Shown piece by piece: positions 20,201 through 27,909 of a stretch of 64,000 bases of DNA. The DNA comes from JANQSS01 sp965249735 (GTDB lineage: Bacteria; Bacteroidota; Bacteroidia; Chitinophagales; Saprospiraceae): NCBI GenBank assembly GCA_965249735.1, contig CBDFMS010000020.1, positions 62,001-126,000 on the forward strand, written 5' to 3'. Numbering within the stretch: position 1 is the stretch's first letter; every line of letters starts with the position of its first letter. Both the position numbers and the translations under genes were made by a program. Under the pieces are notes generated by a model that saw only the letters and a list, made by a program, of their open reading frames with translations, searched no databases and was not told where the DNA came from.

Positions 20201-20433
20201 TATAAATATTCATATTTAAAATAATTTAATTCATCGTTTTCAAATATTCGATTTATGAATTTTACTCCGGTCTCTTCTGAAAACAATTCAATAAAATTCA
20301 AGTCTGTTACTTTGTTTTCGGGCTGAATCGCGTTTACCTTCTCATCGGGTTTACACTGTATTAACAAGCACATTAAGAGACCAATACCAATCGGTAATAC
20401 GGCTTTTAAAGAGTTGGTGTTCAATGCTTTCAT
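17209..20433 (-). CDS. Large FG-GAP/VCBS repeat lipoprotein with ASPIC/UnbV domain (CRTAC1-like)
   Basis: This surface lipoprotein of about 1074 residues starts at the ATG at 20433 (MKALNTNSLK). An in-frame ATG at 20469 would add 12 residues but gives a worse signal peptide. The lipobox reads LLIQC. The mature protein is built of FG-GAP/VCBS beta-propeller repeats with calcium-loop motifs of the DxDxDGxxD kind (ADFNNDGKEDIF, TDINNDGLVDIY, GDLDNDGDLDLV, EDFDGDGLEDVY and others). In the middle an ASPIC/UnbV segment is visible (NRLGVGANVHFV ... GFQSSVSPILHVNL ... VYVVWPDL). Such proteins are abundant outer-surface proteins in Bacteroidota and often accompany SusC/SusD systems, but none is adjacent. 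The last codons read MFHVKQ because a parS site is embedded there. Function is probably binding or adhesion; not certain. Confidence 0.87.
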   Translation of the reverse strand: MKALNTNSLKAVLPIGIGLLMCLLIQCKPDEKVNAIQPENKVTDLNFIELFSEETGVKFINRIFENDELNYFKYEYLYNGGGVSIADFNNDGKEDIFFTCNMGKNRLYANQGNMKFTDVSSNSGISSTRDWCTGTTITDINNDGLVDIYVSRSGWFDDAEVRRNLLYVNQGNFQFKESGRAYGIDDAGLTTQSCFFDMDQDGDLDLYVMNHPRVFNESLTSFKKKRAAYDEFQSDQLYENVNGLFQNITTEAGIANYGHGLGLFIGDLNGDYLPDIYVSNDYQQHDFVYINQGNKKFTDESDRRLKHHSKFSMGVDVGDINADGLPDVVAVEMMPADNFRQKTNMASMNPELYQIFLDNGLGEQEMHNSLQLNTSDGYFVDVAYHANIAQTDWSWAPLIQDYNSDGKADMFISNGYRRDVLNKDFKNRVKSEVKKKNFLFSDIKDLYEKTKSKNYFYQQGSNGQYEAKLNELSVFNTNGAAYGDLDNDGDLDLVCNNMEDEAVIYLNELEKHISNNYIFKFSGNDQNRLGVGANVHFVEKDGSRLMFSNQPVRGFQSSVSPILHVNLPPDFVIIEVYVVWPDLTRQEIEPVLGLNHIKYTKSESILPKHESNQVSIVSLPYEDKSIQHDDYAIQVLLPYKISEVGPKAASIKFGEEPLYIIADQSKVGLSFLSFQNNEWLTKDIAMTGLPDYPLFSGISTEDFDGDGLEDVYLSRGNYRDVGHKSHSDMILYQRAGTFNTEQIDITHTVSPVSGDFDGDDDIDVFVGGGVKEGRFPLSYPSYMLWNTPNGFQKQVLIKEDEGLIQSTVASDITGDGVKDLLVCGEWMPLHVYSWDGSDMELVSDNILNDNEHGWYRNVTVADIDGDGIAEILLGNLGDNTKMKAEKDKPFSLYSGDYDKDGSQDIVLAFEEGDKVFPVRGKQCSSEQIPEISEKFKQYEQFAVADVEGIYGKEEISNGIHFFVTRLESGYYKKNGKKYGWHAFPAAFQYSLINDYCVTADDQCPIVYFHGNQKFEVETGSLDAFSFSSYKPCTKTTTQRYNWGLTGSCSQILNLREGLVYLMKGDQAKMFHVKQ
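17213..17228. promoter_or_regulatory. parS: parS-type ParB-binding site 2 (perfect palindrome)
   Basis: TGTTTCACGTGAAACA is the ideal 16-bp parS palindrome. It overlaps the last codons of the FG-GAP gene on the minus strand, which forces the C-terminal residues MFHVKQ. With the copy at 17170 it forms a tight pair, and a candidate replication origin lies about 7.7 kb to the right. Confidence 0.93.
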
Positions 20434-20675
20434 ATGGTGGTTTTGTGTTCTATTGACTACAAACAACATGAAATTTTGCTTGTGAAGCCTAGGCTAGACA
20501 AAGATTCAAAATTTTATACGATTTGTGGATTTCGCGGTATTAATAAAGAGGTTTTCTACGAATCACTACATCCTATCGGCGAACAAATTTAAAATTTATG
20601 GCAAGGGTCGTACTTTTGACCTCATTAATCTAAGAATCAACGTCCATTTACCAGGTCCTCTAATTATATAGTTTT

Positions 20676-23033
20676 ATGTTCTCAATTAATCGATTTTCCT
20701 TTGTAAGCTCTGTTTTCGTCTCGTTTCAAATCGTTCCTCTTCTGCTTGTGCTATTAGCCGGTAATTGGGTTCATGCACAGAATGGTGCAGAAAGCGGAGA
20801 CAAGTTCAAACAGCTTGAGCAGTTGTTGCCAACACCAAATTCGTTTCGCAATGCGTCCGGCGCTCCGGGTAATGAATACTGGCAACAGCAAGCAGACTAC
20901 GTCATTTCCGTCAAGCTTGACGAGAACAAACAAACAATCACCGGAACAGAGACTATAACTTACCACAATAATGCTCCTGACAATCTCGACTACTTATGGC
21001 TTCAGCTTGATCAAAATGTTCGTGCGAAAGATTCTGATACATACCAAATCAGAACATCAAAATTAGATAACAAGGCTAGTGTAGATGGACTCGAGCGACT
21101 AAAACCCTCCTTCGATGGTGGCTTCAATATACAACGCGTGGTGTCTAAGGCAGGCGAGGCCCTTTCGTATGTGATCAATAAAACCATGATGCGCATTGAC
21201 ATTCCAAAACCGCTAAAAACAGGAGAGACGTTTTCTTTTGTCATTGACTGGAATTACAACATCAACAACAGGTTGGAAACCGGTGGCCGCAGTGGATATG
21301 AATTCTTTAAGTCGGAAAACAATTCACTTTATACAATTGCTCAGTTTTTCCCACGGATGTGCGTGTATAATGATGTAGACGGATGGCAAAACAAACAATT
21401 TCTTGGTCGAGGTGAGTTTACACTTAGCTTTGGAAATTATGAAGTCAACATTACTGTTCCTTCAGATCACCTTGTTGCTGCAACAGGAACATTGGCAAAT
21501 GAGGATGAGGTGCTGACCACAGATCAAAGAGAAAAACTGAGAAGGGCACACAAAGAATTTGATACACCGGTTATCATTCACAATCAAAAAAACGCCGAGA
21601 AAATTGAAAAGGGGCGTTCTTCATCATTTAAGACCTGGAAATTCAAGGCAAAAAATGTGCGTGATTTTGCATTTGCATCATCCAGAAAATTTATTTGGGA
21701 TGCTATGGCTGTCAAGCAGTCTGACGGTTCTGTTGTCATGGCAATGTCAATGTACCCTAAAGAAGGAAATCCCTTGTGGGAACAATACAGCACCAAAGCA
21801 GTGGCACACACGTTGAAGTGGTTTTCTCATTATTCATTCGATTATCCATATCCCGTTGCGTGGTCAATTAATGCCGCACAAATCGGTATGGAATATCCCA
21901 TGATCTGCTTCAATTTTGGACGACCGGAAAAGGATGGAACCTATACTAAAGTGACCAAGTATGGAATGATCGGTGTGATCATTCACGAAGTAGGTCATAA
22001 CTACTTTCCAATGATCGTCAACTCGGACGAACGACAATGGACCTGGTTAGATGAAGGCCTTACGTCCTTCGTGCAATACCTGGCCCAATGCCAATGGGAG
22101 CGGGATTTTCCTCACAGACGAGGACCGGCATATATGATCACTGATTATATGAAAGGTGACAAAGATTTTATTGCTCCTATAATGACAAATTCAGAATCCC
22201 TATACCAATTTGGTAATAATGCGTATGGTAAGCCGGCATCAGCGTTAAATATTTTACGCGAATCAATTATGGGTCGCGAATTATTTGATATGGCATTTAA
22301 AACCTACTGTCAGCGATGGATGTTCAAACAACCAACACCAGCGGATTTCTTTAGAACCATGGAAGATGCATCAGGCGTTGATTTGGATTGGTTCTGGCGG
22401 GGTTGGTTCTACACAACGGATCATGTAGACCAGGAAATAGTCGCAGTGACAGAAAAAGTCTTTAATAACGGTAGTCCTGATATTAAAATTCAAAAAGGCG
22501 AAGAAGCAGAAGCTAAGAAATCAAATTATATTTCTAATATTCGAAATGAGGAAGAAATTGAAAAAACATATGATGAAATAGATCCTTCACTCAAAGACTT
22601 TTATTCGACATACGATCAATATGACGTCACACCACGTGATATAAAAAAATATAAAAGTTTTCGTGATTCATTAAGAAATGAAGAGCGTGATTTTCTAAAA
22701 GAAAATCCGTATTACTACGAATTGAAATTAAAAAATAACGGGGGTTTAGTCATGCCTGTTATCTTACAATTTATTTATGAAGATGGCACAGATGAAGTGA
22801 TACGCATTCCTGCTGAAATATGGAGATTTAATTCAACGACAATTAATAAAGTATTTCCTACTAGTAAGCGTGTGAAAGAAATAATATTGGATCCTTTTTC
22901 TGAGACAGCAGACGTCGATACATCAAATAACCATTATCCAAAAAGACAAAAAGATCCTTCGAGATTTGATGTGTTTAAACGCAAACAATTCAAACAAACA
23001 AATCCAATGCAACAAGCTCATAAACGCGAGTGA
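20676..23033 (+). CDS. M1 family metallopeptidase (aminopeptidase N-like), secreted
   Basis: This 785-residue zinc peptidase has a signal peptide ending near residue 35 (VHAQNG). The N-terminal beta-sandwich domain of M1 enzymes spans ~60-270. The gluzincin site is clear: His437-Glu438-x-x-His441 (HEVGH) followed by Glu460 in LDEG, the expected HExxH-x18-E spacing. The usual GxMEN exopeptidase motif is replaced by IGMEYPMI, as in other Bacteroidota secreted M1 peptidases of this type. The C-terminal ~300 residues are not a standard M1 helical domain and include a charged region (~600-690). It probably trims imported or periplasmic peptides. It is convergent with the alpha/beta hydrolase and stands alone. 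The stretch from about 22,440 on is visibly more AT-rich in codon use than the catalytic half. Confidence 0.92.
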   Translation: MFSINRFSFVSSVFVSFQIVPLLLVLLAGNWVHAQNGAESGDKFKQLEQLLPTPNSFRNASGAPGNEYWQQQADYVISVKLDENKQTITGTETITYHNNAPDNLDYLWLQLDQNVRAKDSDTYQIRTSKLDNKASVDGLERLKPSFDGGFNIQRVVSKAGEALSYVINKTMMRIDIPKPLKTGETFSFVIDWNYNINNRLETGGRSGYEFFKSENNSLYTIAQFFPRMCVYNDVDGWQNKQFLGRGEFTLSFGNYEVNITVPSDHLVAATGTLANEDEVLTTDQREKLRRAHKEFDTPVIIHNQKNAEKIEKGRSSSFKTWKFKAKNVRDFAFASSRKFIWDAMAVKQSDGSVVMAMSMYPKEGNPLWEQYSTKAVAHTLKWFSHYSFDYPYPVAWSINAAQIGMEYPMICFNFGRPEKDGTYTKVTKYGMIGVIIHEVGHNYFPMIVNSDERQWTWLDEGLTSFVQYLAQCQWERDFPHRRGPAYMITDYMKGDKDFIAPIMTNSESLYQFGNNAYGKPASALNILRESIMGRELFDMAFKTYCQRWMFKQPTPADFFRTMEDASGVDLDWFWRGWFYTTDHVDQEIVAVTEKVFNNGSPDIKIQKGEEAEAKKSNYISNIRNEEEIEKTYDEIDPSLKDFYSTYDQYDVTPRDIKKYKSFRDSLRNEERDFLKENPYYYELKLKNNGGLVMPVILQFIYEDGTDEVIRIPAEIWRFNSTTINKVFPTSKRVKEIILDPFSETADVDTSNNHYPKRQKDPSRFDVFKRKQFKQTNPMQQAHKRE

Positions 23034-23099
23034 TCATAGTATATAATTTAGTTGTAGCGTGGGTCTGGGAAGTGGTTTATACTAATTAGCTTACAAGAT

Positions 23100-23864
23100 T
23101 TATTTGATCCCATTGATCAAAAAATCATGGAATTCCGTATTAAATTCCTCAGGATGTTCCATCATAGGGGCATGTCCACACTTGGCAATAAATACCAATT
23201 TAGAATTTTCTATTAGTTCATGAAATTGCTCACCTACATAATGTGGAGTAATGGTATCTTCTTCTCCCCAAATTAATAAAGTAGGAATTTTTATTTCTTC
23301 GAGTCTATCTCCGACATTATGACGAATAGCTGATTTGGCGGTAGCTATTACCCTGATGGCTTTGTTCCGATTATTGACTATTTCATAAACCTCATCTACT
23401 AATTCTTTGGTTGCAATTGATGGGTCATAAAATGTATCAGCCGTTTTCTTTTTTATAAAATCGTAATTACCTCGTTTTGGAAATGTGGAGCCCATTGCAT
23501 TCTCAAATAATCCACTACTTCCAGTCAATGTTAATGTCTTGAGTAAATTCTGATTTCGTAGAGTATATAATAAAGCAATGTGGCCGCCTAATGAATTACC
23601 AAGTATATTGATATCGGTATACCCTTTTTTCACCACAAATTGCTCTACATGATCCAATAGTCCATTAATTGAAACTTTACGGAGTGGCATTGTAAACATA
23701 GGTAGTAGAGGAACGACCACATTATATTTATCTCCAAAAAATTTGAGTAATCCACTAAAATTACTCAATGCACCAAATAAACCATGAAGTACCAAAAGCG
23801 TCTCTTCACCGCCTTTAGTTTCTATAAACTTAAAGTCACCTTCTTCCTGGATGTTATAATTCAT
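23100..23864 (-). CDS. Alpha/beta hydrolase
   Basis: This 254-residue cytoplasmic alpha/beta-hydrolase has a complete triad: Ser91 in the nucleophile elbow GNSLGG, Asp203 in WGEEDTITP and His231 in CGHAPMMEHP. The oxyanion-hole segment is HGLFG at 27-31. A cap of about 60 residues (~120-185) covers the site. The size and HG-nucleophile-GEED-GHAPMMEHP pattern resemble MhpC/BphD/esterase-like carboxylic-ester or C-C bond hydrolases. Substrate is unknown. It lies 35 bases after heme A synthase on the same strand and may be co-transcribed with it, but no functional link is evident. Confidence 0.87.
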   Translation of the reverse strand: MNYNIQEEGDFKFIETKGGEETLLVLHGLFGALSNFSGLLKFFGDKYNVVVPLLPMFTMPLRKVSINGLLDHVEQFVVKKGYTDINILGNSLGGHIALLYTLRNQNLLKTLTLTGSSGLFENAMGSTFPKRGNYDFIKKKTADTFYDPSIATKELVDEVYEIVNNRNKAIRVIATAKSAIRHNVGDRLEEIKIPTLLIWGEEDTITPHYVGEQFHELIENSKLVFIAKCGHAPMMEHPEEFNTEFHDFLINGIK

Positions 23865-23899
23865 GGAAATGAAAGATAGTAATTAATACCACTAGTGAT

Positions 23900-24931
23900 T
23901 TATATCACGCTTCTTTTTGTTAATAAAATGATCATGTAGCCAAACATCAATATACCTACCAATTGGTGTAATACACCCAGACCTAATGGAATGTGTCCTA
24001 CACATGACACCAAGGTCCAAATACCTAATAGTATTTGTATCGATAGAATAGCAAGTCCTAACCAGATCGATCGATCCTTCTTAAAGCGCCAGGCCACAAC
24101 CAAAAAAGCGATTAAGATCAGATATGCCATACCTCGGTGAAGAAACTGGATTAGAGCCGGTACAAAGGTGCTTTTATCATATTGTTTAAACGATTCAATA
24201 TTCCAATGATCCACGTGAAACAGGATGGCCGGAACCCACTCTCCGTTGAGTGTCGGCCAGGTTGGAAAGAATAATCCAGCCTTCATGCCGGACATAACTG
24301 CACCAAACAGTATTTGAATAAAAATAAGGACAGTCAGGTTCTTTAGTATGCCTTTAGGGACGGAAGGCTGCCATTTCCTTGTGGATGGTCGAAGATGATA
24401 TTCCATAGCTACAAATACCATGAACCCAAACAACAGCACCGCCAAACCCAGATGCAACATAAGTTTATATGCATTCACCCAGGGACGGTTAGTCAGACCA
24501 CTGGCTACCATAATCCAACCGAACAAGCCCACTATACCACCGAAAAGTACAGCAGATAAAACTCTCTTTATTAGAAGTTTATCCAGTTTTTTTTGAATTA
24601 AGAACACGATAAACGGAAAGAGAAATACCATTCCAATCATGCGACCCCAAAACCGATGGAAAAATTCCCAGAAATAGATAAATTTAAACTCCTTCAGAGA
24701 TATGCCCTTATTAATTTTGGCGTATTGAGGTGTCTCCTTGTACAATGCAAATTCATGACCCCAGTCTTCAGCTGACAAGGGAGGAATAGTCCCTGTTACA
24801 ATCTCCCATTTTGTGATTGAAAGCCCGGATCCGGTCAGCCGTGTTATACCTCCCAGAAGAATTTGAACAAATACCATTCCTACTCCAATCCACAACCACC
24901 ATTTTACACCACTATAGAATTTCATGTTCAA
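23900..24931 (-). CDS. ctaA: Heme A synthase (CtaA/COX15 type)
   Basis: This 343-residue inner-membrane enzyme converts heme O to heme A for cytochrome c oxidase. Eight hydrophobic segments arranged as two four-helix halves are visible. The four conserved heme-ligand histidines fall in HRFWGRM (~91), LHLGLAV (~160), FLHRGMAY (~264) and VLHQLVGI (~325). The N-terminus carries GGITRLTGSGLSI, the signature after helix 1, and the first loop has the longer COX15-type ETPQYAKIN segment, so the protein belongs to the type-2 (COX15-like) group. It transcribes away from the candidate origin region. A parS-like sequence lies within the gene at 24207-24222. Confidence 0.95.
   Translation of the reverse strand: MNMKFYSGVKWWLWIGVGMVFVQILLGGITRLTGSGLSITKWEIVTGTIPPLSAEDWGHEFALYKETPQYAKINKGISLKEFKFIYFWEFFHRFWGRMIGMVFLFPFIVFLIQKKLDKLLIKRVLSAVLFGGIVGLFGWIMVASGLTNRPWVNAYKLMLHLGLAVLLFGFMVFVAMEYHLRPSTRKWQPSVPKGILKNLTVLIFIQILFGAVMSGMKAGLFFPTWPTLNGEWVPAILFHVDHWNIESFKQYDKSTFVPALIQFLHRGMAYLILIAFLVVAWRFKKDRSIWLGLAILSIQILLGIWTLVSCVGHIPLGLGVLHQLVGILMFGYMIILLTKRSVI
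24207..24222. promoter_or_regulatory. Degenerate parS-like site inside heme A synthase gene
   Basis: TGATCCACGTGAAACA differs from the consensus TGTTNCACGTGAAACA at one defined base (A for T at position 3). It is coding sequence for FHVDH on the minus strand. Proximity to the candidate origin and to the two strong parS sites makes it plausible, but a single CACGTGAAAC core can occur by chance. Confidence 0.45.
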
Positions 24932-25329
24932 TTTTTTATAAAAACTTATTCACATTATTCCGAACTAATAAAAGTAATATTATAAACATTTAAAAAAATT
25001 TATCACTTATTATTAGTGATGTTAATATGTGAATAACTTTAAATTACCGTTCATATACCTATACGCCTGTTGATCAAATTTTTGGTTTTTAAGCAAATAC
25101 ATATTCAATCATTACAAATGTAAAAATTGTTCGAATATAGACAAGCTGTGAATATCTTTGTTTATCGTAGGGAAAAGCGTCCCTTTATTAACACACACAG
25201 AATAAGTTGTGAATGAGTGTGTATAAGAACGAATTATTAAGAGAGATATGTGTAGAATTCCATTTTATACATATCTAATATAGAGTTAGTTAAATAATTA
25301 ATAATATTACATGTGAAATTTATCACACT
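24932..25329. other. oriC: Candidate chromosomal replication origin (oriC) with DnaA boxes
   Basis: This 398-base AT-rich gap separates divergent genes. Perfect matches to the DnaA box TTATNCACA occur at 24946-24954 (plus), 25028-25036 (minus) and 25218-25226 (minus). One-mismatch copies occur at 25147-25155, 25208-25216, 25249-25257 and 25265-25273. The stretch 24930-25030 is almost all A/T and could be the unwinding element; it contains an inverted repeat ATCACT/AGTGAT at 25002-25020. Strong parS sites lie 7.7 kb away and a weak one 0.7 kb away. dnaA and dnaN are not in the window, which is not unusual in this phylum. An alternative reading is a DnaA-regulated promoter region. Confidence 0.7.
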
Positions 25330-25782
25330 ATGCGTGCAGTTATACAAAGAGTTTCAGAAGCCGAAGTTAAAATACCAAATGAAAACTACAGTGCCTCTAT
25401 TGGACTTGGCTTCCTCATCTTACTGGGTATTGAAGAGAAAGATGAGGAAGAAGACCTTCAATGGCTTTTAAAAAAAATCATCAATTTACGTGTGTTTTCG
25501 GATCCGGATGGGCGAATGAACCTCGCACTAAAAGATGTAGATGGTCAGGCTATGGTTGTTTCACAATTCACACTGCATGCTAGCACCAAAAAGGGGAATC
25601 GACCATCGTTTATTAAAGCTGCTAAACAGGAGAAAGCAAAGGATTATTACGAAAGATTTATAAACAACCTGCGTTTGGCAAATGTAGAAACGAAGACTGG
25701 AATATTTGCGGCGGACATGAAAGTAAGCCTGGTTAATGATGGACCAGTAACTATAATTATAGATTCAAAAGTTAGAGAATAA
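25330..25782 (+). CDS. dtd: D-aminoacyl-tRNA deacylase
   Basis: DTD hydrolyses D-amino acids, and glycine mischarged on tRNA-Ala, from tRNA. The 150-residue protein shows both family signatures: SQFTLHAS (~78-85, the SQxTL motif) and NDGPVTI (~138-144, the NxGPVT cross-subunit motif). The opening MRAVIQRVSEAEV is typical. Length is normal for this dimeric cytoplasmic enzyme. Its stop codon overlaps the start of the MazG-like gene by one base (TAATG), so the two are translationally coupled. It is the first gene to the right of the candidate origin. Confidence 0.96.
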   Translation: MRAVIQRVSEAEVKIPNENYSASIGLGFLILLGIEEKDEEEDLQWLLKKIINLRVFSDPDGRMNLALKDVDGQAMVVSQFTLHASTKKGNRPSFIKAAKQEKAKDYYERFINNLRLANVETKTGIFAADMKVSLVNDGPVTIIIDSKVRE

Positions 25783-26120
25783 TGGAATTGCAAGAATGGC
25801 AGGAACAAGTAGACGACTGGATAAAATCATATGGTATCCGCTACTTCGAAGTAAAAACAAATTCCTTATTACTTACTGAAGAAGTTGGTGAGTTGTGTCG
25901 CCTGATAGCGCGTCGCTATGGTGAGCAATCATTTAGAAAAGATATTTCGGAGGTCGAAATAACGAACCAGATTCAGGATGAAATTGGTGACATTTTTTTT
26001 GTTCTTACTTGTATCAGTAATCAATTAGATATCGACCTTGAGGATATACTCCGAAGAAACCTGACAAAAAAAACCAATCGAGATCATAATCGCCACCGAC
26101 AAAACAAGAAGATTAGATGA
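25782..26120 (+). CDS. MazG-like nucleotide pyrophosphohydrolase
   Basis: This 112-residue all-alpha NTP pyrophosphohydrolase-like protein has the metal-binding pattern EEVGEL (~30-35) followed by DEIGDIFFVLTC (~66-77), the ExxE...ExxD arrangement of the MazG/iMazG/HisE fold that converts NTPs to NMP and pyrophosphate. Bacteroidota often carry this short form directly after dtd, as here, and it probably sanitises aberrant nucleotides. The C-terminus is basic (TKKTNRDHNRHRQNKKIR) and could contact nucleic acid. Exact substrate is unknown. Confidence 0.88.
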   Translation: MELQEWQEQVDDWIKSYGIRYFEVKTNSLLLTEEVGELCRLIARRYGEQSFRKDISEVEITNQIQDEIGDIFFVLTCISNQLDIDLEDILRRNLTKKTNRDHNRHRQNKKIR

Positions 26121-26203
26121 AAACCCGGCGTATATATTCTTTAATAGTCACCGCTTTGGTCGAATCCGTGACTTTTATACTCATATGGCAATCGCTTCCG
26201 TGA
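26117..26203 (+). CDS. Possible 28-residue single-helix membrane peptide
   Basis: A short frame starts at the ATG that overlaps the MazG-like stop codon (ATGA) and encodes a basic N-terminus (MKTRRIYS) followed by one hydrophobic helix of about 19 residues ending LIWQSLP. The positive-inside charge and ATGA coupling are what a real small membrane protein would show, but 28 codons can arise by chance and I know no family for it. It could also be the decayed start of a larger gene. Confidence 0.25.
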   Translation: MKTRRIYSLIVTALVESVTFILIWQSLP

Positions 26204-26342
26204 AGCTTGCGCGCTTCTTGATAAAAGTTAATGGATGCGTATAGCCATGATAATAACATAAAGCAAGGCTCTCATTACTTTTTCATATCTGCCACAACAA
26301 AAAATGTATTTTTGCATTCTTTAGAGAGAAAATCATTGAGCA

Positions 26343-26708
26343 ATGGCCAGAAAAAAGACCAGATATACAGACAAGGAGCTTACTATGTTTAGCAATATTA
26401 TTGATGAAAAACTAGAAACAGCTCTTGGACAGCTTTCCTTTTATGAAAAGCAGTTGTCGGAATTTGCCGACAATTCAGATGCCAAAATCAAAGCCCTGGA
26501 TGATGCTACGAGCACAATCGAGGCCGAACGCATCAGCGAGTTAGCTGTGCGGTTAAAAAAATATATTACTCACTTAAAAAATGCCAAACTACGTATAAGC
26601 AACAAGGCCTATGGTATTTGTCGTGTTACCGGAAAGCTTATTTCGAAAGAGCGACTCAAAGCAGTGCCTCATGCGACATTGAGCATTGAGGCCAAGGAAT
26701 CGCGTTAG
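26343..26708 (+). CDS. TraR/DksA family protein (degenerate zinc finger)
   Basis: This 121-residue protein has a coiled-coil region (~10-90) and the DksA-type C-terminal segment YGICRVTGKLISKERLKAVPHATLS. Only one of the four zinc-finger cysteines remains, as in many Bacteroidota DksA-like proteins that keep the fold without zinc. DksA relatives bind in the RNA polymerase secondary channel and modulate transcription, in E. coli together with ppGpp. It starts 140 bases after the short membrane peptide frame and overlaps lspA by 23 bases, so the two are probably co-translated; this pairing is common in the phylum. Confidence 0.88.
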   Translation: MARKKTRYTDKELTMFSNIIDEKLETALGQLSFYEKQLSEFADNSDAKIKALDDATSTIEAERISELAVRLKKYITHLKNAKLRISNKAYGICRVTGKLISKERLKAVPHATLSIEAKESR

Positions 26709-27402
26709 TCACCTTAAACCTTCTTATTTCTTGTCCAGAAAGGCAAAACTTATACTCATTATCGCAATCGTTCTGGTTGCTGACCAGGCTTTAAAGTTTT
26801 GGGTTAAAACCAGCATGTCTTATGGCGAGGAGTTTTTAATCCTTGGTTTGCCCTGGGCACGTATGCACTTTGTCGAAAATGAGGGCATGGCCTTTGGCTT
26901 GTCTTTTGGCGGTTCTGCAGGGAAGTTAGCCCTGAGCCTATTTCGCGTATTTGCAATAGGTTTACTGATCTATCTGATCAATCAACTAGCAAAAGCAAAA
27001 GAGCCTTTTGGACTGCTTGTTTGTTTCAGTTTAATCCTTGCAGGAGCGATTGGCAACATGATTGACAGTGCCTTTTATGGCCTTGTCTTTGATACATCTT
27101 CTCCACACAGCGCCAACCTGGCACAATTCATGCCACCCAATGGCGGATATGCTTCCTTTCTTCACGGCAAGGTAGTTGACATGTTATACTTTCCAATGAT
27201 CGATACCGTACTACCTGAATGGGTTCCTTTTATGGGGGGTAGTCGATTTGAGTTTTTCAAACCGGTATTTAATTTGGCTGACACATCAATCTCGGTTGGT
27301 GTAATTGCTATTCTATTGTTTTATAGAAAGTTTTTTACAAAACCGAAAAAGAAAGAAGAAGAAGTAAGAGAAGTCGGGGGATGGGAAACTGTTGGAGAGT
27401 AA
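26686..27402 (+). CDS. lspA: Lipoprotein signal peptidase (signal peptidase II)
   Basis: LspA cleaves the signal peptide from diacylglyceryl-modified prolipoproteins at the inner membrane. The 238-residue protein has four hydrophobic helices and the catalytic aspartates Asp127 (GNMIDSAFYG) and Asp199 (FNLADTSIS), with the conserved ENEGMAFGL segment at ~64-72. At 238 residues it is longer than the E. coli enzyme; the extra length is an insertion at ~135-165 (FDTSSPHSANLAQFMPPN) typical of Bacteroidota, plus a charged C-terminal tail. The ATG at 26686 lies within the dksA-like gene; the first hydrophobic helix starts ~residue 20, so the start is reasonable. Confidence 0.95.
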   Translation: MRPRNRVSHLKPSYFLSRKAKLILIIAIVLVADQALKFWVKTSMSYGEEFLILGLPWARMHFVENEGMAFGLSFGGSAGKLALSLFRVFAIGLLIYLINQLAKAKEPFGLLVCFSLILAGAIGNMIDSAFYGLVFDTSSPHSANLAQFMPPNGGYASFLHGKVVDMLYFPMIDTVLPEWVPFMGGSRFEFFKPVFNLADTSISVGVIAILLFYRKFFTKPKKKEEEVREVGGWETVGE

Positions 27403-27410
27403 GGTTACGC

Positions 27411-27737
27411 TTATACTGCTACTCTTAATTTTTCATGTGTAATAAAATTGTCAATTGCTTTTTCTGCTCGTGCTAACGTTGGATAATCTAAGCGGTAAAG
27501 AATAAATTTTCCATCGCGATGAGCGTGTACGATGCCTGCGAGTCGCAGAACTTTAAGATGTTGTGAGGTGATTGACTGCTCTAAGCCCAGCGCTCTATAA
27601 ATGCGATTCACATTTATTTCACCGTGTTTGTCGATGTACTCGAGTATCCGCAACCTTAGAGGATGAGCCAATGCATATAATACATCGACAGAGTACTGTA
27701 GCCTTTCAACGTTGAAAGTTACTTTCGTTTTTCCCAT
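27411..27737 (-). CDS. ArsR/SmtB-type winged-helix regulator
   Basis: This 108-residue DNA-binding protein has the ArsR fold: ALAHPLRLRILEYI at ~22-35, the recognition helix region SITSQHLKVLRLAGIV (~54-69) and the wing HRDGKFILYRLD (~72-83). No metal-binding ELCVCDL cysteines are present, so it may sense something other than metal, or simply act as a constitutive repressor. It is convergent with lspA. A 10-base direct repeat lies 38-74 bases upstream of its start and may be its operator. A second ArsR-type gene lies just upstream on the same strand. Confidence 0.87.
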   Translation of the reverse strand: MGKTKVTFNVERLQYSVDVLYALAHPLRLRILEYIDKHGEINVNRIYRALGLEQSITSQHLKVLRLAGIVHAHRDGKFILYRLDYPTLARAEKAIDNFITHEKLRVAV

Positions 27738-27774
27738 TCGTTTTCTTATTTTTTAGTATAAAACCTAATGACCT

Positions 27775-27811
27775 TATGACAAATATGGGGAGAAAACGAT
27801 ATATGACAAAT
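27775..27811. repeat. 10-bp direct repeat, possible ArsR operator
   Basis: TATGACAAAT occurs at 27775-27784 and again at 27802-27811, spaced 27 bases start to start (about 2.6 helical turns). Both copies lie directly upstream of the minus-strand ArsR gene ending at 27737. Position and spacing fit a regulator-binding pair, but this is inference. Confidence 0.35.
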
Positions 27812-27909
27812 TTTTTTAATAAAAATTTATCCTTTACTTCAGGCAAAAGCCTATAAAGTATTGATTATAAGTGTTTTGTAAGTGTAAAAAAATTTCTACA
27901 GAATATGCG

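Noticed and set aside
22633..22638. CACGTG core as a further parS site
   Set aside because: Flanks do not match TGTTN/AAACA on either side.
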